DNA from: Pycnococcus provasolii
Lineage: Eukaryota; Chlorophyta; Pseudoscourfieldiophyceae; Pseudoscourfieldiales; Pycnococcaceae
Reading direction: 5' to 3'
DNA length: 64,000 bases
Assembly (NCBI GenBank): GCA_938743325.2
Contig: OW568887.1
Span: 372,001-436,000 of the forward strand
Under the pieces are notes generated by a model that saw only the letters and a program-made list of their open reading frames with translations, did not search any database and was not told where the DNA came from. This document shows positions 38,901 through 48,430 of the stretch, in pieces. The translations under genes were made by a program, and so were the position numbers. Every line of letters starts with the position of its first letter. The stretch's first letter is position 1.

Positions 38901-39234
38901 CGACGTGGGATCGTACGACCCCAACACCCGCACGAGGTGTGGGATGTACGGCTCCACCAACTCCACGGTGAGCTCCACCAACTCCGCCATCACATCTTCT
39001 GGGTATGGGAAAAACGCACGGCTGAAGCGGTACCGCTCTCCGAAGCTTTCGTTCCTCACGTATAAAGGACGTTCCTACGACCGGATCTTCCTTAATCCGA
39101 TGTACTCGAGAGCGGCGGAATTCGTTACGCACGCCGAGAGTCTATTCGCTAAACACCCGTCGATGGAAATTACTGCACTGGTCCCTGAATGGGTCGAATC
39201 TGATAAATGGACAACTGTTAAGACGTACCCCACG
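38900..39234 (+). mobile_element. Retroelement-like coding fragment (fossil)
   Basis: An open stretch with SYDRIFLNPMYSRAAEF and MEITALVPEWVESDKWTTVK. It resembles the NPP..S/VP.W block found in LTR and DIRS-type retroelements of algae and fungi. It is a fragment, interrupted on its right by the younger gag-only element. Family assignment is tentative. Confidence 0.35.
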
Positions 39235-39459
39235 TGTGACGGCAAGGTTGACTTAAGGTGTAGTGAACGGTTGGAATAGCGGTTACAGTTAAGGGGAAAA
39301 GGTCCCGGTCCCGGGGAAGGGGAAAAAGGGGGGTGACAAGGACTAGGGGATCTAACTAAATCTCCCTCCACGTCATGCCCTTCCACGTCATGACCCCAGT
39401 AGGGGTTTGCACCGCCTTGGCGCCACGCCCCAAGTCCCCAACTGGGGGTTTGCACCACA
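39235..39459 (-). repeat. LTR, left copy
   Basis: Direct-repeat partner of 40469-40694, TG...CA ends. It holds a G-rich purine tract and two nearby copies of CCACGTCATG. Confidence 0.85.
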
Positions 39460-39571
39460 CACCACCCCGTGGTGCGAAGGCGTGCGTGCACTGTAAACTG
39501 CCAACAAAATTTCGTTCCTCATTGCAGCACCAACTGCGAGAAGTACAGAACGGCTCCGACCGTCTGACTGT

Positions 39572-40288
39572 TCACCCCGAAGCGTTACGTTGGGCCTGCA
39601 TAAAAGCCTCCCACTGAGCCTTTTTTCGGTCATAAAACGAGATGATCTCGTTCTTGAGCGTCTCGAAATCAGGTACGTCGTCTCGATGTTCGATGGTCAT
39701 GGTGTCCAGGATAGGCTGGTATTTGTCTCCGTCTACAACAGAAAACAGAAGTGCAGTCTTGAGGTTCTCAGAGTCAGCGAAGTACTCTTGGAATATGGTC
39801 TCGATTTTCTTGAGGGCAGTAGAAGGATCCTGATGCTTTCCCACCTTCATAGTGAGGACGTCGCTTAAGGCCTTGATGGAGTTAGGTAAGTTCGGCGAGC
39901 CCCACTTGCGGAAGTAGTGCACGAGCAGCAGTATCCCGTTGCGATCCGCCCTTTCGATGATGTCAAGTTGAACTTGGGTCACTGAGTTAGTGACAACGTC
40001 GTAGACAAACTCGCGGTCGTCCTGCGTAAAGTACTCGTCCCAGTCCTCGATGTCGTACGGGTCGATAGCGACTCCCTTAATAAGGTTCTCAAGGTTGATG
40101 AACTTCATAGTAGTGAGCATACTGATGGTGGCACGAAACCAGTTTCGATAGCTCCTGAAACCTCCGTCGTACAGCGTTTCAAGTTGTTGCGTTCCAGGGT
40201 TGATGCGTTTGCAGATTTTCGTGGTAACAGTGGTTATGGTTTTCATACGAGCGTCTAAGCTCATAGTGTCGGTGATTCCTTCCGCCAT
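39572..40288 (-). CDS. Gag-like protein of the LTR element
   Basis: 238 residues, the only frame inside the element. It is helical with FRSYRNWFRATISMLTTMKF, then LALKKIETIFQEYF-like blocks and a C-terminal SFYDRKKAQWEAFMQAQ. This fits the gag/UBN2-type coat domain of Ty1/copia-like elements, without a visible zinc knuckle. It shares the last block with the fragment at 45330-45574. Confidence 0.65.
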   Translation of the reverse strand: MAEGITDTMSLDARMKTITTVTTKICKRINPGTQQLETLYDGGFRSYRNWFRATISMLTTMKFINLENLIKGVAIDPYDIEDWDEYFTQDDREFVYDVVTNSVTQVQLDIIERADRNGILLLVHYFRKWGSPNLPNSIKALSDVLTMKVGKHQDPSTALKKIETIFQEYFADSENLKTALLFSVVDGDKYQPILDTMTIEHRDDVPDFETLKNEIISFYDRKKAQWEAFMQAQRNASG

Positions 40289-40468
40289 TGTTGATTTTTA
40301 GATGGAGATTCCACACGCAATGCTTGTAGTGATTCCCAGATTTTCGGCCGAAATCGGTGGAGATTTTTGCTCCGATTTTTGTACTACGCGTAGGTTGATG
40401 GTGTTGTGGTTAAGTATGGTAAGTGTGGACAACCTTAAGTCAAAAGGCCAGTCAAAAGCACCGATCGG

Positions 40469-40694
40469 TGTGACGGCAAGGTTGACTTAAGGTGTAGTGA
40501 ACGGTTGGAATAGCGGTTACAGTTAAGGGGAAAAGGTCCCGGTCCCGGGGAAGGGGAAAAAGGGGGGTGACAAGGACTAGGGGATCTAACTAAATCTCCC
40601 TCCACGTCATGCCCTTCCACGTCATGACCCCAGTAGGGGTTTGCACCGCCTTGGCGCCACGCCCCAAGTCCCCAACTGGGGGGTTTGCACCACA
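40469..40694 (-). repeat. LTR, right copy
   Basis: Direct-repeat partner of 39235-39459. For a minus-strand gag this is the 5' LTR. Confidence 0.85.
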
Positions 40695-40699
40695 CCACG

Positions 40700-41605
40700 C
40701 ACGCCGGGGTGGTGTGTGAGGGATCCCCAACTGGGGGTGAACCCCGAACTGAGGATATTTGTTAAGGAGGATCTTTGTGGGGATTCGGCGTGAGCCAATC
40801 CTCACTCTCTTGGTTGGTCTCTTGACTCTTTGTGGTGCCGCCTCTTCGTGGATACCTCTTTATCTCCGTTGGACCGAGCTTTGCTCTTGGTGTCTTCCCT
40901 TTGCCTTCCTTTCCCTCTACCTTCGGGACCCCGGTGACGTCGACCCTTTTCCTCGTGTAATAGACTACCACTCTTAGTTGCTACCTACTTAAGTAGTCGT
41001 CTTAAGGTCACTCTCTTCTTGTTGTCCTGGACGGAGGGACAACCAGCTCTCGACTGAGGAACGCCGTCACATGTTCGGCCGCATACGAACGAACGCCGCT
41101 CGAATGCGAATACCCGTCGTGGTGATGGTGATCTTGGGGATCCTCTGCGGGTACGGCGTGGTGTCCACCTCGAGTGCCCAGCTTTGAGCTACGGCGCAGA
41201 CGCGTCTTCAGCGCCACCACCGGCCTCGGCCTCACGGCGCCGGCCGTGCCTGCGTCGAAGAACGAAACTCTTTTGTCAAGCGGGCCCGGTTAAAAGTCCA
41301 AGGGTGCATCCCCACAATCTCACCCAAGGCAGTCGGGAAGAGCAGGAATCGGAGGGGGCCGATTCGTGGCACAAAACGGAAAGTTGTCGAAACCACACAA
41401 GGGACGCCATCAGTGAGTGATGTGGCTCGTGATGATGCGTGCGCAATGACACGTTTTGTGCCTCTGCCGCGATCAGTAAAATAGACCTCTTTGTACGTTA
41501 TCAGTGCCGTCAGTGCCGTCAGTCAGTGAAGTCTCTTTCAGTACCGGTACCTTAAGCCTTAAGGTGAGACATACTTCATTCTCGAAATCCTGGTAACTTA
41601 CTTTG
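40700..41605. other. Intergenic region between retroelement and MFSD1-like gene
   Basis: No gene supported. It begins with CCCCAACTGGGG-like sequence that resembles part of the LTR end, then unremarkable mixed sequence with short ORFs. Confidence 0.5.
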
Positions 41606-43075
41606 ATGACGACGATGACGATGATGATGACGGGCCCTAAGCAGCACAACCTCAGGTGGGTCGTCGCGTGGTTCATCGCGTGCGTCCTGCTTGGAAACCA
41701 CTTCGCGAGAGACGCGCCGGGATCCGTCGAGAGGTACCTCACCGCTGAGCCCGCCTTGGAGAAGGAAGCACACAAAGCACGGGTGCACATGTCGCCCGCG
41801 CAGTTCAGCGCAACCACATCCGCATTCTTCGTACCGGCAATCGTGTGCCCGCTCGCAGCCGCCGTGGCGACGAAGCACGTCCGGGGAGGCGCAGAAACCG
41901 TCTGGATGGTGGCGGTGGTTGTTTGTCTCGTCGGACACGCCACGGCTGCCGCCGCGTACGCCGCTCGCAGCGTCGTCGGCGTCGTCACTGGGCGCATGAT
42001 TGCGGGAAGCGCATACGAAATCGTTGACATGCTCTTCGTCGGATTCGTCGCACCTCTGTACGTAGACGACGGCGATAGCGGCAGGTGGGGAACCGCGTCG
42101 GGCATCATCAACGGGACGACGCGGCTTGGCTCCGTCGCGGTGTTCGCGTGCGCTCCGGCCATCGTCGACGCTGCCGGTGCTGGCGGAGTCTTCTACGCGG
42201 CGTGTGCAGCATTTATCGTAGCGACGGGATTCGCGTGTGCAACCATGCCCGCCGTTAGTGCGGCGCAGGCTCATCAAGATGCACTATCGAATGACAAAAG
42301 AAGTGCAGTTGATGGCGACGACGACGACGACGAGCAAGAGGGCGAGAGGCTTCTTCGAATCGCTCCTACTAACGACATCGATCAGAAAGCACAAGCATCA
42401 GCGTCGTCGTCTGTTGTGGACGACGTGCGCTCACTCAGCATGTCGTGGTGGCTCTTCTGCGCGAGCGGGTTTGCGCTCTACGCGTCCGTCGTGCCGTTCT
42501 GGTTCCTTGGGAAACACTTGCTAGAGACGAGAGGCAACGTGAGCGCTCGCAACGCCAGCATGCTGATGGTTGTTCCAGAAGGTGCGATATGCTTGGTGAG
42601 CATGCCTGTTGGCCTTCTCGTTGACCGTTGGCGACTTTCCTTTCAAGCGCGCATGGGCATCTTCGCGGGTGCGTGCGTGGCACTCTCGCTCGCATTCGTG
42701 TCCTTCGACGTCGCACCGCATGCGCCGATTCCGTCCGTGCTGCTCCTCGGGATCTCGTACGCGACGGCGAATGCGCTGCTGTGGGCGAGTTTCACGGATG
42801 CCGCGACATCGGATAACCTCTCTCTCGCAGCCGGCATTCTCGCGAGCCTTCTCAACTTTGGCGCGGCTGCCATCCCGGGTGCCATCGCTCTCATACGCGC
42901 GAGTGTCACGAGCGCGGAGATGGCGGACTCGCTCGCGCTACGTCTGCTTGGTGTATGCTCTCTCTCCGGCGCATTGTTCGCACTGGCGACGGCGTCGAGG
43001 CACCGCCGCGCTGCGGCGAGTGCTTCGGAAGCACGGACGCGTCACGACGATGCGGTTAATTTACAAGAGCTGTAA
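41606..43075 (+). CDS. MFSD1-like major facilitator transporter
   Basis: 489 residues with about 11-12 membrane segments. The N-terminal half has FACVLLGNHFARD-type first helix sequence and GRMIAGSAYEIVDMLFVGF in the region after helix 4. A charged cytosolic loop (about 220-270, DDDDDE) follows. The C-terminal half has LFCASGFALYASVVPFWFLG, then PVGLLVDRWR as the MFS A-like loop, and LLGISYATANALLWASF. The layout matches MFSD1, in animals a lysosomal dipeptide exporter. The substrate here is not known. Two TGTAA copies overlap and follow the stop. Confidence 0.75.
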   Translation: MTTMTMMMTGPKQHNLRWVVAWFIACVLLGNHFARDAPGSVERYLTAEPALEKEAHKARVHMSPAQFSATTSAFFVPAIVCPLAAAVATKHVRGGAETVWMVAVVVCLVGHATAAAAYAARSVVGVVTGRMIAGSAYEIVDMLFVGFVAPLYVDDGDSGRWGTASGIINGTTRLGSVAVFACAPAIVDAAGAGGVFYAACAAFIVATGFACATMPAVSAAQAHQDALSNDKRSAVDGDDDDDEQEGERLLRIAPTNDIDQKAQASASSSVVDDVRSLSMSWWLFCASGFALYASVVPFWFLGKHLLETRGNVSARNASMLMVVPEGAICLVSMPVGLLVDRWRLSFQARMGIFAGACVALSLAFVSFDVAPHAPIPSVLLLGISYATANALLWASFTDAATSDNLSLAAGILASLLNFGAAAIPGAIALIRASVTSAEMADSLALRLLGVCSLSGALFALATASRHRRAAASASEARTRHDDAVNLQEL

Positions 43076-43082
43076 ACTGTAA
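43071..43082 (+). terminator. Double TGTAA poly(A) signal of the MFSD1-like gene
   Basis: One TGTAA overlaps the stop codon; a second begins two bases after it. Confidence 0.6.
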
Positions 43083-43206
43083 TCTAACGAACTCTTCTTC
43101 TAGACTTTTACACAAATGCTACAATCCTACAAAAAACTTACACGGTACGTATGCTAGCTACGCAACAAAAAAGAAAAAACCAAAAAGCGTGCACGATTGA
43201 TCTCAC

Positions 43207-43244
43207 TCCCCCCCCCCCCCCCACACACACACACACACACACAC
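43207..43244. repeat. C-run followed by (CA)n microsatellite
   Basis: About 14 C then about 11 CA units, in the 175-bp gap between convergent genes. Confidence 0.95.
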
Positions 43245-43249
43245 CTCCA

Positions 43250-44914
43250 TCAAGCGGCCGCGGCGGTGGTGCTGCGTGACTTCAAATGATAATGACTCGT
43301 CTCGTCAAGCCGTCCGTCGTTCAAGCGATAGATGAGCGCGGAGTCAATATGATTCGAAGCAACCATCGCATCCACCTGCGACTGGAGCACGCGAGCTCGG
43401 TTCGCGGTCTCGAGTGCATTGCGCATCACAATCGATGCCTCTTCCTTGGAGAGTTCCGGCACAGCTGACATCACCGCTTGCACCATTGCTTCACTTTCCT
43501 CGTCCTCAATCCCTTCGGTGCTGGACGATTTCGCCATTGCATTTACGATACTTGTAGCCATCGCAAGTGAATCGCACCTGAGCAAGTCGTCGATGAGCTT
43601 CAGGCATGCCTCAAGCTGGTTAGGCAGCCACGTCGTGATGGGCGTGCCTCCAGTGGCACTGCCATGTTGAGTGTTTGCCATGATGTAACGTTGTACCTGT
43701 TTCAGTTTTAGTGGGTAAGGTTAGTGTTATGCTGTTCAATTGTGTGCGTTATGTTATGTGTGGTTAGCAATGAGACGTACAAACTGAAAGTGTCCATTTC
43801 GGAAGAGAAAGATTTCCTCCACAATTCCCACCATCGTCGCGGCGGCTGATGGGTGGGTGCGCACCGCTTGAGCAAGTGAGCATGCGCGAACACGTTCGCG
43901 AAGGTCCTCCAGAAAACGCTTAATGGAAGTTGGGCGATACGTGCGCAGGTCAATCAGATATTCCGTGAGCTTGTTCGTGGGGTAGTACTCGGTCACGCCA
44001 CTGAATATGTCCAGCGTTGGTATCAGGTCGTCCTGAGCTCCCGTTTGTCCGCGTGGCTGCTGCGGTTCATTTCCATATTCGTCGACACCCTCGTAGATGA
44101 CGCCGTCGCCGAAAATCGCGTCGTTCCCTTTGACACCCATGATGAATGCTCGAAAGTCGTTGTACCGTTCTGGCTTGCTAGCTTTCCACATGCTGCGTCG
44201 CACAGAGTTTATGGCTGTCGCGGCGGCGTGCACTTTGGCTAGAGCAGGCACGAGACTCTGCGGGTCCTCCTCGGCAGCCGCAATGGCGTCGCGTATGCCC
44301 GCGATAAGCTGCGCGCCGTTCTCGTTGATGTTAACGTGCACCATCATGAAGCCCACCTCATCTTGCGTTCCGGCGAATCGGCACACCATGTCGAGGTTGT
44401 TGTAGTCGAGTCCTTCCTGCTCATCTTTTATCGCATAGTTGCACAGTCCGTACGCGTAGTGGTAGTCCAGCCACGGCGCCTGTCCTAGTGCTTTCGCGAC
44501 GCGGTGCAGCGGTTGTGCAATTTGTTTTGGAAGAATCCGCCGTGCTTTTCCGTACTTGCCCTCGGGCGTTTGCGTCGCGTACGCCGTCTCAAGCAGGTAT
44601 GCGGATGCGAGAAACGCGTACGACCGGAATAGCGTGGCGATCGTGCGTGGCGAGTACGCGGGTACGATGGCGTCGACGAGGTTAGGCAGGTTCGCAATGG
44701 CGTGAACAATAGCAGAGGGACAGCCAAGGATACCCTTAGAGTTACCTTTATAGGAATCATCGGCACAAAGGTGCACCGGTAACTGCGAGAGCAAGACTCC
44801 AACACTCTCGTCAAAAGGGGACGGGGGGAGTGTGGGCAGGGGGGCTATGGGCAGGAAGCCGCACGATGAGGATACAGAAAACACGCCGTCGAAGTACACG
44901 CCATCGGGCCACAT
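43250..44914 (-). CDS. IDO: Indoleamine 2,3-dioxygenase, two exons
   Basis: Exon 1 is 44914-43781 (378 codons) and exon 2 is 43696-43250, split by an 84-bp GT-AG intron with a CTAAC branch motif. Joined they give 526 residues. The first exon has DYNNLDMVCRFAGTQDEVGFMMVH and GDGVIYEGVDE, both IDO-family blocks. The join rebuilds GHFQFVQRYIMANT, with His375 in the position of the proximal haem ligand, and then ATGGTPITTWLPNQLE, the conserved glycine loop near the C-terminus. The enzyme opens the indole ring of tryptophan at a haem iron. The C-terminus runs on as about 110 helical residues. The frame is open to 44920, but the first ATG is at 44914. Confidence 0.9.
43697..43780 (-). other. Intron of the IDO gene
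   Basis: 84 bp, GTACGT donor, CTAAC branch motif and CTGAAACAG acceptor. It falls six codons after the haem-ligand region starts. Confidence 0.85.
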
Positions 44915-45104
44915 GATCAATACAGTAGTTATTTATGATGAGCGAAGCTTCGAAGGATGATTCCGAAGGATGCGAATGATGAAGACGGAAGACGCGCAAC
45001 GGTTTCGGTTTCGTTTCCGACGTGGCAGCTTGTTTCACTTCCGTTCGGGTCCCTCCCGGGAAAATCTGCCCCCCCCCCGGGCCCCGGGCCTCCGGGCCCA
45101 GGGA

Positions 45105-45335
45105 GAGGAACGTGTGCAGACCTTTCTCCAGGTACTCGACGACGGGCACGACGGGCACGTGCGGCGTGTAGTTCAGTGTCTCCGGACTGTCCCATCCCAA
45201 ACGATAGCGAAGCCACGACGCTAAGGTCTTCTTGTCTTTTACCTGTACCTCCTCAAGCACGCACTGCCAGTGCAAGTGCGACTCCCGGTCGCCGCGCTCC
45301 AAACCAGCGAACGCGGCGTCTGGACTCGACGTTCA
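45105..45335 (-). mobile_element. HUH-endonuclease (Rep-like) fragment, fossil
   Basis: A minus-strand stretch reads AFAGLERGDRESHLHWQ, with HLH giving the two metal-binding histidines of an HUH nicking enzyme, then LASWLRYRLGWDSPETLNY and VEYLEKGLH. It resembles Rep proteins of Replitron-type transposons found in green algae, and more loosely CRESS-type Reps. It is a fragment and broken; only the central domain is seen. Next to it on the right is a gag-like fragment, so one element probably landed in or beside another. Confidence 0.55.
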
Positions 45336-45574
45336 GTGCTGGTGTTTCGAGTTGCCTCGTATTGCGCTTTCTTTCGATTGAAGTACGAAATTATCTGCTG
45401 CTTCAGCTCGTCGTATGAATCGGCCCATGAATTCGCCAATTTTCGCGTCCTTGACGGCAATGATTGGAGGCGATCCCGCCCGCGGTGACCAATTCTTCGA
45501 TGCGAGCTCCCACTCACAATAGTCGCCATTGCACCCCACGGCCACAGGGTCATCATGATGACATTTGAATCCAC
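45330..45574 (-). mobile_element. Gag-like retroelement fragment, fossil
   Basis: The piece ISYFNRKKAQYEA matches IISFYDRKKAQWEA of the gag in the element at 39230-40699, so both come from related elements. It is broken and has no LTR. Confidence 0.6.
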
Positions 45575-45831
45575 ATCGCCTCGCGGCTTAATGCGTCGTC
45601 ACGCATGTTCACCCGAGCGCACTCCGTCCGGAAGGCCCGGGATCCCGCTTCTTATTCCCCGTTCCAAGAATGCGTGCAACGGTGCCTCCCCATCCCCCCC
45701 CTGGAGGGGGAGGACCCCCCTCCAGGTTCGTTCGTTCTAGGGCTTTCTTCCCCCCCCCCCTGGGCCCGGGGGGGGGCGCCGGCGGCCATTTCCTTTCAGC
45801 AGCATTTCTGCACACTCCCCTCCAATACGAT

Positions 45832-47430
45832 ATGTCTGCACCAGCTGCTGCCCCGTCCGCTGTTGTGGCTGTTGTGGCTCCTCCTTCTGCTCCTGCTTCT
45901 GCGGGTGTATCAGCGGGTGTGGCTTCTGCTTCTGCGGGTGGTGGTGCGGGTGGTGGTGCGGGTGGTGATGGGGATGCATCAGCGGCTCGTCCTTCTTTGG
46001 CGGCGGGTGTGGCTTCTGTCGTGCCAGTGCCGTCGTCGTCATCAGGTCATCATAAGAAACACAAGGGGGGGCACCATTCCAGCAAAGAGTCAAAGAGACA
46101 TCATCGGGAGTCGAAAAGTAATCGGGAGGAACCGGCGTGGAAGGCGAACGAGAACGCGCTGAACAGAGAAAAGGAACGATTCCTATGTCCCTTCACGTTC
46201 CGAAACGGCCTGCCCGCCATCGCACCAGAACCGAAGTTTCTATCCTCAGACGCGCGACGTATGCTGGCTGATCAAGCCACCTACGCAACCACCGACCTGG
46301 AGAGGGAACTCGCGGCGAGACCTCCCGTATACGTCGACGCGGAACTGCAGCAACTACTCAACCCGTTCGAGATCACACGACTAGCGATACCCGCGGAAGG
46401 GGCACCACCTCTACACCCCGACGACGCCGCGCTGCTATCCGACGACGTCTCAAACGTCAAATCTGACGCGTTAAACGACGCCGATCCCAAGACGGGAGCC
46501 AAGACGTTCAAGCGAATCGGCGCAAAGCCAAAGACGGAAGTGCAGTGGCTCTTCCGAACGCAGTACATCGCGCACGGACTCAAGGACAGCGCGACGCACG
46601 GTGCTGCTGGAATGGCTACGCGACGACGACACACGGGAAACGACGAAGAGGAGGGCAAAACAGCGGCAGGTGCAGAGGCGGAGGAGGCGGCTGCCAAGGC
46701 GGAGGCGAACGGCGATGTCGAGCTGGCGGCGGAAATTCGAGCCATCGACGCGAGCTTCCGTGCCGCAAACGACGGCCTACCCAAACCACCCAAGCCTGGG
46801 CTTACCGCCGTCAGCGTCACGCCCGTTCTGCCTGACCTCGAATGGTTCGACGTCGGGCCGAGCGAACCGGCTCTCATGCACGCCGTCTTTGTCGACGACG
46901 ATCCCATGGGAAGCGATCCAACGTGCCCATCGGCTGTACGCGATAAACCCGAGGAGACTCGGAAAAACATGGGCAGGAATGCCCTCGCGTTCCCGTACAC
47001 AAACCAGCTGCCAGACAAAGGTGTGGACTCGGGCATGTGCCTGTGCGTACCACGTTCTGGAGCGACGTCGGACGTGGGAGCGGAGACTGATTACGACTGG
47101 ATCCGCGAGTACGAGTGGAAGGACGCCACGAAGCTCAAGGCAACAATCGACGTCAGCGAACGACAAAGGCAGTATCGCATGCTGCTGCCGTTGAACACAC
47201 CAGACGCGGCGAATCAGCCCGCATACTACAGCCCCATGTACTTCCGCATCGAGCTGAAAAAGAAAAAGAAGGTGAGGAATGATGGACGCTTGTCTCAGGA
47301 CGCCATGCCCGAGGAGGGTACAATCGCCGCGGCGATGGCGAAGTACAGTACACCTCGCCCGAGCGTCGTGAAGGTGAAGCGGCGGCGCGTGGAAGCTGAG
47401 GATGCCGCGGGTGGCGAGCCGGTGGCGTAA
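45832..47430 (+). CDS. PAF1: PAF1, core subunit of the Paf1 transcription elongation complex
   Basis: 532 residues from MSAPAAAPSAVV at 45832. The frame is open 54 codons upstream, but that part is a GC-rich CCCGGG/GGATCC patch and has no family likeness. After an Ala/Gly-rich start, REKERFLCPFTFRNGLPAIAPEPKFL matches the N-terminal block shared by PAF1 orthologues (VCRVKY..LPDIPFDPKF in animals). LNPFEITRL and LHPDDAALL follow, and a C-terminal region has EYEWKDATKL and YSPMYFRIELKKKKK. PAF1 acts with RNA polymerase II and in histone H2B ubiquitination and H3K4 methylation. Plant relatives are called ELF7/VIP2. Confidence 0.9.
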   Translation: MSAPAAAPSAVVAVVAPPSAPASAGVSAGVASASAGGGAGGGAGGDGDASAARPSLAAGVASVVPVPSSSSGHHKKHKGGHHSSKESKRHHRESKSNREEPAWKANENALNREKERFLCPFTFRNGLPAIAPEPKFLSSDARRMLADQATYATTDLERELAARPPVYVDAELQQLLNPFEITRLAIPAEGAPPLHPDDAALLSDDVSNVKSDALNDADPKTGAKTFKRIGAKPKTEVQWLFRTQYIAHGLKDSATHGAAGMATRRRHTGNDEEEGKTAAGAEAEEAAAKAEANGDVELAAEIRAIDASFRAANDGLPKPPKPGLTAVSVTPVLPDLEWFDVGPSEPALMHAVFVDDDPMGSDPTCPSAVRDKPEETRKNMGRNALAFPYTNQLPDKGVDSGMCLCVPRSGATSDVGAETDYDWIREYEWKDATKLKATIDVSERQRQYRMLLPLNTPDAANQPAYYSPMYFRIELKKKKKVRNDGRLSQDAMPEEGTIAAAMAKYSTPRPSVVKVKRRRVEAEDAAGGEPVA

Positions 47431-47540
47431 GTACTACTCGTTTTGACGCGAGATAAAAATGATGAAGTAAAAAAAAAATTACGTGTTTTCTAACGATAAT
47501 GATTTGGATGGTAGGTTACAACGTTGCTGTCAAGATGCTT

Positions 47541-48194
47541 TCAGCGCAAACTGAATTGACGATCGTCGTCATGCCACACAACGCAACGTGGACCCTTGTA
47601 GATCTGCTTGCACCACGCGATGCCGTCGATGCCTAAGGCTTGCAGCGGGTTGTAAAATCCGACAAGCTCGAGCTCGCGAAGCGTAAGTGAACGCTGCTCC
47701 GAGAGCAAGTCACCAAGGCTCGCGAGGTGGTTCATGCAGTGAGGTATTAAGCTTCCTGATCCAGCGAGGCGATCGGGGAACGCCGCGGATCGAACCTTGA
47801 GCCCGTCGACGATCACGCGCGTATTGAAGCACGTGTACTCACCTGACGCATATCTCAGATCGCGGCGAGCTTGAGGGCGATGGAAGTGTGGTGACCGGCG
47901 ATGAGGGGCTGAAAGACTTGCGGCGTCTGCCCAACCGTGTGTTGTGCCGCGGCAAGCTTTGTCTTAAGTTCCAATATGACAGCATCCTTCTCATTAACCA
48001 TCTTTTCATGTGCGTTATAAAACGACATTTGCGAATTCATGGGTCGGCAGATGCGCAAATTCGTCGCATCCACCATTCGAGACGCTGATCCCGATAGCCT
48101 TGAGCTCTTCTTGCAGGGCTCCGAGGCCGTCCTCGATTTCGTTCCTCTCGAAGTTTCTTTGGATCTCACTCACTCGAGAGGCGCGCTCCATCAT
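47541..48194 (-). CDS. Coiled-coil protein of unknown function, probably three exons
   Basis: Three coding-like segments in different frames follow one another on the minus strand. First, MMERASRVSEIQRNFERNEI to LKAIGIS. Second, NAHEKMVNEKDAVILELKTK to VFQPLIAG. Third, EYTCFNTRVIVDGLKV to the stop at 47541. Short introns between them would give a helical, coiled-coil protein of about 180 residues. The third segment may begin after CGTCAG at about 47852. The splice sites for the first intron are weak, so exon borders are uncertain. No family recognised. Confidence 0.4.
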
Positions 48195-48430
48195 AGTAGT
48201 AGGGAGCGGCGTATCCTTTTGATGAGGGCGTGCTTCTTCACCTTCTTTCCTTGGCGCAAAATCCGGGCCCACCACTCTGGGCGACTGGGCCCACTCTCTC
48301 TGGGCCCACCCACCACCCCCTAAGGCAATACAACGAGGGATCCCCAACCAACGAAAGTCCATCCCAACCCCCTATGGAAAAAGCTTCTTATCCCAAACCT
48401 CACAAAACATCCTCTCAATTTTTCCCTGGC

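Larger units (their letters stand above)
39230..40699 (-). mobile_element. Short LTR retrotransposon, gag-only (non-autonomous), looks whole
   Basis: Two nearly identical 225-bp direct repeats (39235-39459 and 40469-40694), each with TG...CA ends, enclose one gag-like frame on the minus strand (39572-40288). The pair is flanked by the 5-bp duplication CCACG (39230-39234 and 40695-40699). No reverse transcriptase, integrase or protease is present, so it must be moved by another element. The near identity of the LTRs points to a recent insertion, into older retroelement-like sequence. Confidence 0.8.
44915..45831. other. Gap upstream of IDO and PAF1 containing element fragments
   Basis: No host gene. 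Two GC-rich CCCGGG patches (about 45055-45105 and 45700-45775) flank fragments of a HUH endonuclease and a gag gene. Confidence 0.5.
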
